DNA of 64,000 nt from Thermus brockianus. Its GTDB lineage: Bacteria; Deinococcota; Deinococci; Deinococcales; Thermaceae. Of the stretch, positions 49,684 to 58,069 are shown piece by piece. The stretch's first letter is position 1, and each line of letters starts with the position of its first letter. The position numbers were made by a program, and so were the translations under genes. Location: contig NZ_JAKEDV010000009.1 in assembly GCF_021462505.1 (NCBI RefSeq), positions 1 to 64,000 on the forward strand. Direction: 5' to 3'. The notes under the pieces are model-generated. The model was not told the origin of the DNA. It saw only the letters and a program-made list of their open reading frames with translations, and made no database searches.

Positions 49684-50073
49684 CTATGAGGGTTTGAAAG
49701 GCGCTCTGCGCTCGAGGAAGAACACCAGGGCGATGCCTCCGTCCTCTGCGGCCCAGAGGGCGTTGGTGAGCCAGAAGCCCTGCCATAAAGAATCGGCCAC
49801 CACGAGCCCCTCCAAGGCCCCGGCGAAGGTCCAGGGCACGCTCCAACGGAGAAGCCCCACGGAAAGGGAAAACCCTTGGTAACCCTCAGGCAAGGGCCCA
49901 AGGAGGAGGCGCTCCAAGGGAGGTCTTTCCCCGAGCGTGTCGGGTGCCGCCCCGGTCGCCAAGAGATCTTGGGAGATGGCGTTCCAGTCAGCCCCCAGGG
50001 GTTTGCCCAATCTTTGGCCGTAAGTTAAGCCCCCCAGGAGCAGAAAGACCGCCAGGCGGAGGGATCTTGCCAT
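49684..50073 (-). CDS. Exported protein of unknown function
   Basis: A 129-aa protein with a signal peptide (RSLRLAVFLLLGGLTYGQ, cleavage probably after YGQ), then a hydrophobic-rich mature part (GFSLSVGLLRWSVPWTFAGA, GLVVADSLWQGFWLTNALWA). It is 27 nt upstream of the coiled-coil gene and probably heads the leftward operon. ATG 50073 is chosen because the signal peptide begins there. Confidence 0.55.
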   Translation of the reverse strand: MARSLRLAVFLLLGGLTYGQRLGKPLGADWNAISQDLLATGAAPDTLGERPPLERLLLGPLPEGYQGFSLSVGLLRWSVPWTFAGALEGLVVADSLWQGFWLTNALWAAEDGGIALVFFLERRAPFKPS

Positions 50074-50161
50074 GCCCAAGGCTTCTCCCTTCCTCCTCGG
50101 TGGGCCAGGGGGAACTTCAGGGCCTACGGGACCCCGCAAACCCCTCGTCCCAAAGCTTTCC

Positions 50162-50617
50162 TCACCCCTGGCTCTCCAGGAGGTCCAGAACCAACTCCAA
50201 GGACTCCCTCAGGGAAAGCACCCAGACCGTTCCCACCTTTTTGCCCATAAGGTGCCCGAAATGGCGTCGGTCACCGGTAACCAGGGCATTCGCACGAGCG
50301 CTCCAGGCGGCCGCCAGGATCGGTGCATCCTCCAAGGTAAGACCTTTCGCTAAGGCTTTTTGCACCAAGCTCCAAGGAGCCTCAGGAACCGGCCGCACGC
50401 TTTCCCGAAGGACCTGAAGGTACTCCAGGGCCTCCAGCCGTTTCGCCTCCAGGTTGCGCCGGGCCTCCTCCAGGGCGTGGGCGGAGGTGAGGAGCTCTAA
50501 GCCCACTTTGGGCGCTAGCTCCAGAAGAGCCCGCGCCCTTCCCGCTTGCCAACAAGCGGCGAAGAGGACGTTGGCGTCTAGAAAAAGGCGGCGGAGCTTA
50601 GCGGGGGATTGCGGCAA
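50162..50617 (-). CDS. PIN-domain protein (VapC-like toxin)
   Basis: A 151-aa PIN-domain RNase with LRRLFLDANVLFAACWQ (first Asp), EEARRN (Glu), and LTLEDAPILAAAWSARANAL with VTGDRRHFG (later acidic residues). It overlaps the AbrB-type antitoxin gene by 20 nt. It is intact, unlike the PIN gene at 36815. Confidence 0.83.
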   Translation of the reverse strand: MPQSPAKLRRLFLDANVLFAACWQAGRARALLELAPKVGLELLTSAHALEEARRNLEAKRLEALEYLQVLRESVRPVPEAPWSLVQKALAKGLTLEDAPILAAAWSARANALVTGDRRHFGHLMGKKVGTVWVLSLRESLELVLDLLESQG

Positions 50618-50840
50618 GGCGGGCCCGTTCCTCTTCGGTAAGGGCGTCCTCTGCCAGGAGCTCCTGGAGGCGCCTTTCCGTGTACACCTCCAGAGGGTAG
50701 ACCCCGGCGGGGCGCAAGAGGAGCCCCCCTTCGGGGGCGAGCTCCACTAGGAAGTAAGCTTCCCCCTCCACGCCCATGGCCCTGAGGAGGCGCTTGGGAA
50801 TGGAGAGTTGGCCCTTTCGGCTAAGCTTGGCCAGTTCCAT
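50598..50840 (-). CDS. AbrB/MazE-type antitoxin
   Basis: An 80-aa swapped-hairpin DNA-binding protein beginning MELAKLSRKGQLSIPKRLLR, typical of AbrB/SpoVT antitoxins, with a C-terminal helix for toxin binding (TERRLQELLAEDALTEEERA). ATG 50840 is preferred over the upstream frame (50978) because of the family start and the -10 box 6 nt before it. Confidence 0.82.
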   Translation of the reverse strand: MELAKLSRKGQLSIPKRLLRAMGVEGEAYFLVELAPEGGLLLRPAGVYPLEVYTERRLQELLAEDALTEEERARLAAIPR

Positions 50841-50846
50841 GGTTTC

Positions 50847-50852
50847 AGTATA
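50847..50852 (-). promoter_or_regulatory. -10 box of AbrB/PIN module
   Basis: TATACT on the minus strand ends 6 nt before the antitoxin ATG (50840); no clear -35. A leaderless transcript is likely, and the antitoxin probably represses it. Confidence 0.5.
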
Positions 50853-50971
50853 TCCCAACTCAGGGTTTCTTGGTTTGCCGAAATTCATACCTTCCAATAG
50901 CCCCTCGCTCCACTTCTCCCGAACGTTCCTGGGCAAAAGGGCGAAGCGAAAGAAGCGTCCCCGCTCGTTCA

Positions 50972-51247
50972 TCACCACCCCCAGGACAAGCCCAGCAAAT
51001 CCAAAGGGCCCACGCCGATGGCTACGTGGGGGAAGGAGCGGGTGTGGATGCGGTGGCCGTGGACTAGGGGTAGGGGTTTGCGGTCCACCCCTTGGGGGAG
51101 GCCGGGTCCGCCTTCCAGGCGTTGGGCCAGGAGGGCGGGGAGGCGGGCGGCTTTTTGGAGGACGCGGTAGAAGCGGGAGAGGTGGGGTAGAGAGGGGAAG
51201 AGGGGTTTGAGGAGGGTTTTGCTGGCCAGGTAGTCTTTGGCGAGGTC
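50972..51247 (-). pseudogene. Transposase remnant
   Basis: A stretch read on the minus strand gives DLAKDYLASKTLLKPLFPSL, then PHLSRFYRVLQKAARLPALL, DRKPLPLVHGHRIHTRSFPH and VAIGVGPLDLL, ending at a stop at 50972. It looks like the N-terminal region of an IS transposase; no start or catalytic C-terminal domain is present. The IS family is not certain. Confidence 0.55.
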
Positions 51248-51284
51248 TTAGCCTTCAAGGACCTTTGGAATCAAGGTGGTTAAA

Positions 51285-51325
51285 GGGGGTGCTCACGGTT
51301 AAGCTTCATAGCACCCCCTCTTTTT
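51285..51325. terminator. Bidirectional terminator
   Basis: GGGGGTGCT (51285-51293) and AGCACCCCC (51310-51318) form a 9-bp stem, with TCTTTTT after it on the + strand and TTTAA on the - strand. It could end the leftward dctPQM run as well as rightward read-through. The 138 nt between it and the dctM stop show no gene. Confidence 0.65.
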
Positions 51326-51463
51326 GCGCATCTGACCCTGGAGATCAAGTAGCACACGAAGGCATTCCGCTTGTTGGAGTCAAGATGCCGAGGAGCTGCC
51401 TACAGGAAGGTTTCCCCAAGGGGCGATACCATCCGCCAGATGGCGAGCTCGTGCCGCCAGGCC

Positions 51464-52714
51464 TTAGCCTCCCGTCATGGTCCGGGGTAGCCAGGTGGCC
51501 AGTTCGGGGAAGGCCACCAGGAGGGCCACCATGAGGAGGAGGACCCCCATAAAGGGGAGGCTATACCGGGCGATGCGGACGAGGTCCTCCCCGGTCAGGG
51601 ACTGGAGGACGAAGAGGTTGAAGCCCACGGGCGGCGTGATCTGGGCGAGTTCCACCATAATCACCAGGTAGATGCCAAACCACAGGGGGTCCACACCGAT
51701 GGCCTTCACCACGGGCAGGATCACGCTGATGGTGAGGACCACGATGGAGATGCCGTCCAGGAACCAGCCCAGGACGATGTAGACCAGGGTTAGGAAGAAG
51801 ATGAGGGCTATTGGCGTGACCCCGGCCTCGGCCGCCCAGGCGGCCAGGGCCCGGGGGATGCCCGTGAAGCCCATGGCCAGGGTGAGCACCCCAGCCCCCG
51901 CCAAGATGAGGCCGATCATGCTGGTGGTACGCACGGCTCCCAAGAGGCTTTCAAAGGAGAGGGAAGGGGAGAGTTCCCGGCAGAGGGCGGCGAGGAGGAA
52001 GGCCCCCACTACACCGATGGCCGCCGCCTCCGTGGGGGTGGCGACCCCAAGGTAGATGGAGCCCAGGACGAGGAGGATGAGGAGGAGTACGGGGCCCACC
52101 TTTAGGAGGCCCAGGAGGGTTTCCCCGAGGGGCCTCGAGGGCTCCCTCGGCAAGGCGTCCCGGTGCCTTAGGGCGAGGAGGGCCACCGTGAGCATGAAGA
52201 GCCGGGCCGCGGACACCTCCGCCATCACCCCGTAGGCGATCATGATGACGCTCGGGGGGATAAGGAAGCCCAGGGTGCCCGCCCCCGCCAGGGAGCCCAG
52301 GGCGAGGGGCTTGGGGTAGCCCCGCCGCAGGAGCTCGGGCAGGGTGAAGCGGTTCACCGTGGCCGTGGTGGCGGCGGAGGAACCGATGACGGCGGCGAAG
52401 AGGGCGCTCGCCACCACGTTCCCGTGGAGGAGCCCCCCGGTGAGCCGGGAGAGGAGCGGGGCAAGCCCCTGGAAAAGCCCCTGGGCCAGGAGGGACCGAT
52501 AGAGGACCTCCCCCATCCAGACGAAGAGGGGAAGGGCGGCCAGGCTCCAGCCCGAGGTGGCCGTCCAGAGGGCCGTGGCCAGGTTGGGCCCAAGGGGGGC
52601 CTAGGTGTAGAGGGCGAGGGCCAGGAGGCCCACCAGGAGGAGGGCAAGCCCCACGTACACCCCAAGCTCCAGGAGGGTGAGGATGAGGGCGAGGCTGGCT
52701 TCGAGGAGGTTCAC
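51464..52714 (-). pseudogene. dctM: TRAP transporter large permease with in-frame stop
   Basis: From the GTG at 52714 the sequence encodes NLLEASLALILTLLELGVYV and LALLLVGLLALALYT, then an amber codon (complement of 52601-52603) at codon 38, then APLGPNLATALWTATSGWSL and, in the same frame, the rest of a normal DctM (VVASALFAAVIGSSAATTAT, ATPTEAAAIGVVGAFLLAAL, LVIMVELAQITPPVGFNLFV). One base change would restore it. About ten membrane segments are predicted downstream. The ATG at 52516 could restart translation but would leave out the first helices. Confidence 0.85.
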
Positions 52715-53172
52715 CTTTCCCTCCTCGCCGCCTTCAGGAAGGCTTCCAGGAGGCCTAAGGCGAAAAAGCTAAGCCCCAGGGCTAGAAAACCCTGCGGCAG
52801 CCATAGGGGCAAGGGGAGTAGCCCCGGGGCCAGGTCGCCATAGCGGTAGCTCTCCGCCGCCTTGGCCCAGGCGTGGTAGGCGGCGAAGAGGCTCGCCAAA
52901 AGGCCCAGGAGGAGAGCCCCCGCCTCCACGGCCCGCCTGGGCCCTGGGGGAAGCCGCTCCAGGAGGAGCCCCACCCGGATGTGCCCCCCGGCCCGCAGGG
53001 TGGGGGCGAGGCCCAGGAAGATGAGGCCAGCGGTGGCGTAGCCGGCGAGCTCCAGGGCCGAGGGGACCACGAAGCCGAGGAAGCGCTCCACCACCTGGGC
53101 CAGGATCACCAGGAGGACGAAAAGGCCCATGAGGGCCGCGAGGAGTTCTGCCAGGCGAAATAGGAGGCTCAT
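52711..53172 (-). CDS. dctQ: TRAP transporter small permease
   Basis: A 153-aa DctQ with four membrane segments and the pattern FVVPSALELAGYATAGLIFL, APTLRAGGHIRVGLLLERLP. The ATG at 53172 sits in CGAATGAGC; in the upstream frame dctP runs straight into it without a stop. A single extra A there would explain the P-Q read-through, since CGATGA is the usual overlap. The gene itself seems intact; it overlaps dctM by 4 nt (GTGA). Confidence 0.8.
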   Translation of the reverse strand: MSLLFRLAELLAALMGLFVLLVILAQVVERFLGFVVPSALELAGYATAGLIFLGLAPTLRAGGHIRVGLLLERLPPGPRRAVEAGALLLGLLASLFAAYHAWAKAAESYRYGDLAPGLLPLPLWLPQGFLALGLSFFALGLLEAFLKAARRER

Positions 53173-54146
53173 TCGGCCGAGGTACTGCCGGTAGACCTTC
53201 ACCCCTGTGGCCCCCGCCTGGCGTTGCCACTCCACGATCATGGTCCCGCCCACCTTCTTGAGGTCGGCGAGGAGCTGGGGCGAGGGCTTCACCACCTGCA
53301 TGCCCCGGCTCTCCAGGGTCTTTAGCGCCTTCTCCTCCTGCTCTTGGCTTAGCCGCCAGCCCCGTTTCTCCGCCCGCTTGGCCGCCTGCAGGAGGGCTTC
53401 CCGGTCCTGGGGGGAGAGGCTCTCAAAGGCCCGGCGGCCGATGACCCCCATGTTCTTGGGAATCCAGGCCTTCACGTCGTAGAAGTAGCGGGCGAAGTCC
53501 CAGGCCTGGCTGTCCACCCCCGTGACGGGGGAGGTGATCATGGCCTCCACGATGCCCGTGGCGAAGGCTTGGGGGATGTCCGCCGCCTCCACCTGCACGG
53601 GGGTCATGCCCAGGAGCTCCGCCAGCCGGGCCGTGGCGGGGTTATAGGCGCGGAAGCGGATCCCCTGGAGGTCCTGGGCGGACTGGACGGGCTTCTTGGT
53701 GTAAAGCCCCTGGGGCGGCCAGGGCACGGCGTAGAGGAAGACCACCCCCCGCTGGGCGAGCCACCGCTCCACCTCGGGCCGCTGGGCTTGGTAAAGCCGC
53801 TGCGCCCCTTCGTAGCTCATGGCCACGAAGGGGATGGAGTCCAGGTTGAAGAGGGGGTTTTCGTTGGCGAGGAGGGACATGAGGACCTCCCCCATCTGGA
53901 TCTGCCCGTTGCGCACCGCGGGGAGGATCTGCGGGTGGGGGAGGAGGGACCCCCCGGGGTGGACCGTGATCTTCACCCGCCCCCCGTGGCCTCCTCCACC
54001 TCCTGGGCGAACTGGAGGATGTTCTTGAGTGTGGAAGTTGGCCGGGGGATAGGGGGTGGCCATGTTCTAGGTCTGGGCTTGGGCCTTCAGGAAATGCCGA
54101 TAAGGGCTACCAGGGCTTTGCGCAGGAACCCTCGCCTCTTATGCAT
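53173..54146 (-). pseudogene. dctP: TRAP substrate-binding protein gene, multiply disrupted
   Basis: From ATG 54146 a Tat-like signal KRRGFLRKALVALIGIS is cut by a stop (TGA). In another frame LKAQAQT is followed by an amber codon (54067-54069) where Trp is expected, then NMATPYPPANFH. A further 45 nt run out of frame (EHPPVRPGGGGGHGG where QFAQEVEEATGG-like sequence is expected) before RVKITVHPGGSLL returns to the correct frame. The rest is a normal DctP (NIPFVAMS-like region SIPFVAMSYEGAQRLY, YNPATARLAELLGMTPVQVE), then read-through into dctQ. At least four lesions, so the gene is dead. Confidence 0.82.
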
Positions 54147-54150
54147 AATC

Positions 54151-55140
54151 TTACTGCTTGGGCGCCTGGTCCACGAAGGCGTTGGTGTAGGTGCGCTTCA
54201 GGTCTATCCGCGCCCGGGCCACGTTGGGGTCAAAGGCGGAGAGCACCGTGAGGGGCCGCAAGGGGGCGGTGTCGCTGAAGCGCCCCGTGGGGGAGAAGCT
54301 TTCCAAGGAGTTCCTGAGCACCTTCAGGTAGAGGGCCTTGTCCCCCAGGAAGTACTCCTCGGGCAGAATGGCGGCGATCTCCTCGGGGGACTTGCCCTGC
54401 ATCCAGCGCAGGCCCCGCACCATGGCGTTCACCAGGCGCTGGGCCGTGTCCGGGTTCCGCTCCAGCCAGGCCCGGGTGGTGTAGAGGACGGCGGCGGGGT
54501 ACTCCCCTCCCAGGACCTCCCGGGTGCCCTTGGTGGTGCGGGTGTCCGCCAGGACCTTGATGAGGCCCCGCTCCTCCAGGAGGGTGATGGCGGGTTCCAC
54601 GTTGGCGATGGCCTCCACCTGCTTGTTCTGCACGGCGGCCACCGCCTGCGCCCCCACGGAAACCCCCACCACGGCCACGTCCGTGGGCTTGAGGCCGTTC
54701 TTCACCAGGAGGTAGTTGAGGAAGAAGTGGGTGGAGGAGCCGGGGGCGGTGACCCCCACCCGGCGCCCCTTGAGGTCGGCGATGGACCGCACCTGGTCCG
54801 CCAGGTCCGAGCGCACCCCGAGGACGATGGCCGGATACCGCCCCACCTGCACGAAGGCCACGATGTCCCGGCCCTGGGCCTGCATCTGGATGGTGTGGTC
54901 GTAGTAGCCCATCACCACCTCCACGCTTCCCCCGATAAGGGCCTGGAGGGCGCGGCTACCCGCCTGGAGGTCCTGGATCACCACGTCCAGGCCCTCTTCC
55001 TTGAAGTAGCCGAGCCTTTCCACCACCGTGAGGGGCAGGTAGACCACGGCGGTCTTCCCCCCCACGCCCAGGACCACCCGCTTCTGGGCGAGGCCGAAGG
55101 CCAAAAGGACCAGAAGGAACCAGACCGCAATCCGCTTCAT
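54151..55140 (-). CDS. ABC transporter substrate-binding protein (NitT/TauT type)
   Basis: A 329-aa exported binding protein with a signal peptide (RIAVWFLLVLLAFGLAQ) and the SsuA/THI5-like fold: YLPLTVVERLGYFKEEGLDV, VEVVMGYYDHTIQMQAQGRD, GRRVGVTAPGSSTHFFLNYL. Ligands of this family include sulfonates, nitrate, pyrimidine precursors and riboflavin; not specified here. It overlaps the permease gene by 4 nt and is followed 4 nt later by the disrupted dctP. Confidence 0.86.
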   Translation of the reverse strand: MKRIAVWFLLVLLAFGLAQKRVVLGVGGKTAVVYLPLTVVERLGYFKEEGLDVVIQDLQAGSRALQALIGGSVEVVMGYYDHTIQMQAQGRDIVAFVQVGRYPAIVLGVRSDLADQVRSIADLKGRRVGVTAPGSSTHFFLNYLLVKNGLKPTDVAVVGVSVGAQAVAAVQNKQVEAIANVEPAITLLEERGLIKVLADTRTTKGTREVLGGEYPAAVLYTTRAWLERNPDTAQRLVNAMVRGLRWMQGKSPEEIAAILPEEYFLGDKALYLKVLRNSLESFSPTGRFSDTAPLRPLTVLSAFDPNVARARIDLKRTYTNAFVDQAPKQ

Positions 55141-55904
55141 GCTTCACCTCCTTTGGGCCGCCACACGAGAAGCCTCCGTTCCACGGCCCCCACCAGGGCG
55201 TCCAGCGCCAGGACGAAGGCCATGAGGACCACCATCCCGGCAAAGACCCCCGTGGTGTCAAAAACCCCTTCCGCCTGGGCGATGAGGTAGCCAAGCCCGG
55301 CGGCGCTTCCCAGGTACTCCCCCACCACGGCCCCGATGACGGCGAAGCCGATGGAGGTCCGCAAGGAGCTGAAGATCCAGCTCGCCGCCGCCGGCAGGTA
55401 AACGTGGGCGAGGAGGTGGCGGCGGTTCGCCCCGAGGAGGCGGGCGTTTTGCAGGACGATGGGGCTCACCTCCTTCACCCCTTGGTAGGTGTTGAAGAAG
55501 GCCACGAAGAAGACCAGGGTGACCCCCAGGGCCACCTTGGAGAGGACCCCGAGGCCGAACCACAGGGTGAAGATGGGGGCGAGGACCACCCGGGGGATGG
55601 CGTTCAGGGCCTTCACGTAGGGATCCAGCACCGCCGCCACCCCGGGGGAGAGGGCGAGCCAGAGCCCGAAGACCACCCCGAGGAGGGTGCCGATGGCGAA
55701 GGCGAGGAGCATCTCCACCGTGGTCACGTAGAGGTGGGGGTAGACCTCCCCCGTGCCGAACCAGCGGAGGACCCGCTTGAGGATCTCCGAGGGGTAGGAG
55801 AAGAAGAAGGGGTCTATGCGGCCTGTCCTCGAGGCCCACTCCCAAAGGAGGAGGAAGGCCACGAGGAGCCCCGCCTGCCAAAGCCGTACCCTAAGCCCCC
55901 GCAT
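55137..55904 (-). CDS. ABC transporter permease (NitT/TauT type)
   Basis: A 255-aa inner-membrane permease with about six helices (LLVAFLLLWEWASRTGRIDP, TVEMLLAFAIGTLLGVVFGL, RVVLAPIFTLWFGLGVLSKV) and the EAA-like loop (GANRRHLLAHVYLPAAASWI). It overlaps the ATPase gene by 14 nt and the binding-protein gene by 4 nt. Confidence 0.9.
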   Translation of the reverse strand: MRGLRVRLWQAGLLVAFLLLWEWASRTGRIDPFFFSYPSEILKRVLRWFGTGEVYPHLYVTTVEMLLAFAIGTLLGVVFGLWLALSPGVAAVLDPYVKALNAIPRVVLAPIFTLWFGLGVLSKVALGVTLVFFVAFFNTYQGVKEVSPIVLQNARLLGANRRHLLAHVYLPAAASWIFSSLRTSIGFAVIGAVVGEYLGSAAGLGYLIAQAEGVFDTTGVFAGMVVLMAFVLALDALVGAVERRLLVWRPKGGEA

Positions 55905-56664
55905 GGGCCCGCATCACCTCCCCTCGCAAAAGCTCCCAAATCTCCCGGTGGAGCCGCAGGAACTCGGGGGTGAGCCGGATCTCCGCCACGTCCCGGGGCC
56001 GGGGGAGGGGGATGGGGAACTCCCCGATGGGCCGGGAGCGGGGCCCGGCGGAGAGGACCACCACCCGGTCGGAGAGGGCGATGGCCTCCTCTAGGTCGTG
56101 GGTCACGAAGAGCACCGTCTTCCGGTCCTCCTGCCAGAGCTTTAGAAGCTCGTTCTCCATGAGTTGCCGGGTCTGCACGTCCAGGGCGGAGAAGGGCTCG
56201 TCCATGAGGAGGAGCTTGGGGCCGGCGATGAGGACCTGGGCCAGGCCCACCCGCTTGCGCATCCCGCCGGAGAGCTGGTGGGGGAAGTGGTGGGGAAAAC
56301 GCCCAAGCCCCACCTTCTCCAGCCAGGCCAGGGCCTCCTTGCGGGCCTCGGCCCAGGGGCGCCCCCGGAAGACCAAGGGGAGGGCCACGTTGTCCAGGGC
56401 GGTCTTCCAGGGGAGGATGGCGTCCTGCTGGAAGAGGTAGCCCGCCAAGGGGTTCAGGCCCCTGAGGGGCCTCCCCTCCAGGAGGACCTCCCCCCGGCTT
56501 GGGGGGAGGAGGCCCGCCGCCACGTTGAGGAGGGTGCTCTTCCCGCACCCCGTGGGCCCCACCAGGCTCACGAACTCCCCGGGGACGAGGCGGAGGGTAA
56601 CCCCTTCCACCGCCACGTACTCCCCAAAGGCCACGGAAACCTGCCGGAACTCCAGGAGGCTCAT
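55891..56664 (-). CDS. ABC transporter ATPase (NitT/TauT type)
   Basis: A 257-aa ATPase with Walker A in VGPTGCGKSTLLNVAAGLL, Q-loop GYLFQQDAILPWKTALDNV, signature LSGGMRKRVGLAQVLI, Walker B KLLLMDEPFSALD and switch VLFVTHDLEEAI. It energises the neighbouring permease. It overlaps the CMD gene by 4 nt upstream. Confidence 0.94.
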   Translation of the reverse strand: MSLLEFRQVSVAFGEYVAVEGVTLRLVPGEFVSLVGPTGCGKSTLLNVAAGLLPPSRGEVLLEGRPLRGLNPLAGYLFQQDAILPWKTALDNVALPLVFRGRPWAEARKEALAWLEKVGLGRFPHHFPHQLSGGMRKRVGLAQVLIAGPKLLLMDEPFSALDVQTRQLMENELLKLWQEDRKTVLFVTHDLEEAIALSDRVVVLSAGPRSRPIGEFPIPLPRPRDVAEIRLTPEFLRLHREIWELLRGEVMRAHAGA

Positions 56665-57209
56665 GAATAGTACTCGGGGTTGGGCCTTATCCCAAGGGCG
56701 TTAAGGAGGCGGTTGGTGAAGTTGAACATGGCCGCCACCTCGGCGGCCTCGAGGATGGCCTCGTCGGAAAGCCCCGCCTCCTTGAGGGGCCTCAGGTCCT
56801 CCTTCGAAAGCTCGTAGTGCCGGTGGGTTACCTTGAGGGCAAAGTTCACCAGGGCCCGCATCCTCGGGGGAAGCTCCGCCCGGCGGGGGTTGGCGGCCAG
56901 GACCTCGGGGAGCCGCCCGTCCCCGGTGAGCTCCTTCAGGTAGCGCTTGTGGCTCGCCACGCAGTACTCGCACCGGTTTTCCCCGCTTATGGCGATGGCC
57001 ATGGCCTCCTTTTCCTCCCGGCTGAGGAGGCCCTCCCCCCGCATGAGGGCGTGGTAGTAGCGGAACCAGAGGAGGAAGCGGGGGCTTAGGGCGAAGGCCC
57101 GGGCCACGTTGGGGACGAAGCCCATTTGCTCCCGGAACTCCCCGAAGAGGGCCCTCACCTCCTCGGGAAGCTCCGCCTCCTCCGGGACCCGGAGCCAGGA
57201 GATCACCAT
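56661..57209 (-). CDS. Carboxymuconolactone decarboxylase/AhpD-like protein
   Basis: A 182-aa peroxidase-related CMD-family protein with the redox pair in ENRCEYCVASHKRYL (CxxC followed by H), and LSDEAILEAAEVAAMFNFTN. Such proteins reduce peroxides or act on lactones. It is the second gene of the cyclase-to-transporter operon, overlapping the cyclase by 7 nt and the ATPase by 4 nt. Confidence 0.85.
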   Translation of the reverse strand: MVISWLRVPEEAELPEEVRALFGEFREQMGFVPNVARAFALSPRFLLWFRYYHALMRGEGLLSREEKEAMAIAISGENRCEYCVASHKRYLKELTGDGRLPEVLAANPRRAELPPRMRALVNFALKVTHRHYELSKEDLRPLKEAGLSDEAILEAAEVAAMFNFTNRLLNALGIRPNPEYYS

Positions 57210-58012
57210 ACCGCCACCGCCCGCACGGGGCCGCCGGAGGCGCCCCGGTGCTTGGGCCCGCCCACGAAGAGGAGGGCCCCGGCGGGGGGCACCTGGGCCA
57301 GGTTGGCCAGGTTCTCCAGGCCGTACTTCCCGGCCCCGAGGAGGATCACGTGGGCCTTAAAGTCCTTGGAGGGGCCGTGGTCCAGGGAGAGGGTGTCCAC
57401 CCCCACCCCCACGATCTCCCGCTCCCGCACCAGGAACTCCGCCGCCTCGGGGGAGAAGCCGGGGAAGTGGAGGGTGCCGGAGGCGTCCTGGTTGAGGAAG
57501 GCCTTGGGGTCGCGCCAGCGCGCCTCCCAGCCCGAGTGCATGGCCACGAAGGCCCCCTTGGGCAGGCGGCCGTGCTGGCGCTCGTAGGCCAGGATGTCGT
57601 CCACGGTCACCTGGGTGTCGGGGTCCCTGGCCGCCCGCTCGTGGAGGTGGAGCACCGCCAGGGGGGCGATGAGGCTTGCCACGGGGAGCTTCTCCGCCGT
57701 AAGCCCCCCCTCGGCGAAGTGGGCGGGGGCGTCCATGTGGGTGCCCGAGTGCTCCCAGAGGTCCAGGCGGTTCCCGTAGTAGCCGTTCTGCCGCACGGTG
57801 ACCAGGGTGGTGATGCGCATGGGCTCGGCCCCGGGGAAGAGGGGGATCTCCGGGGAGAGCTCATGGGTGAGGTCCACCGCCCGGGAGAAGGCCTTCCCCG
57901 GCACCTCCGCCTGGGCCAGGGCCCGCCCCGCCAGAAGCCCCAGGCCCGCCCCCAAAAAGGCCCTCCGGGAAAGGGAGCGGGCCACCGCCTCCATCACCAA
58001 GGGTGCGCACAT
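57203..58012 (-). CDS. Cyclase/kynurenine-formamidase-like hydrolase with Tat signal
   Basis: A 269-aa cyclase-family hydrolase with a twin-arginine signal (SLSRRAFLGAGLGLLAGRAL) and the metal-binding motif LWEHSGTHMDAPAHFAEGGL. Also VAMHSGWEARWRDP and GVGVDTLSLDHGPSKDFKAH. Members hydrolyse N-formylkynurenine, isatin or cyclic amides. The ATG at 58012 has AAAGGAGGA a few bases upstream. It is the first gene of the operon, so the ABC transporter may import its product or a related molecule. Confidence 0.87.
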   Translation of the reverse strand: MCAPLVMEAVARSLSRRAFLGAGLGLLAGRALAQAEVPGKAFSRAVDLTHELSPEIPLFPGAEPMRITTLVTVRQNGYYGNRLDLWEHSGTHMDAPAHFAEGGLTAEKLPVASLIAPLAVLHLHERAARDPDTQVTVDDILAYERQHGRLPKGAFVAMHSGWEARWRDPKAFLNQDASGTLHFPGFSPEAAEFLVREREIVGVGVDTLSLDHGPSKDFKAHVILLGAGKYGLENLANLAQVPPAGALLFVGGPKHRGASGGPVRAVAVW

Positions 58013-58069
58013 GGCGTCCTCCTTTCTTGCCGAATAAACTTACCACGTCCCCGCAAAGGTAGGCAAGGG

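Noticed and set aside
52711-54063. A true DctP-DctQ fusion protein
   Set aside because: The same operon shows several other lesions, and a single extra A at CGAATGAGC explains the lost stop; read-through from mutation is simpler.
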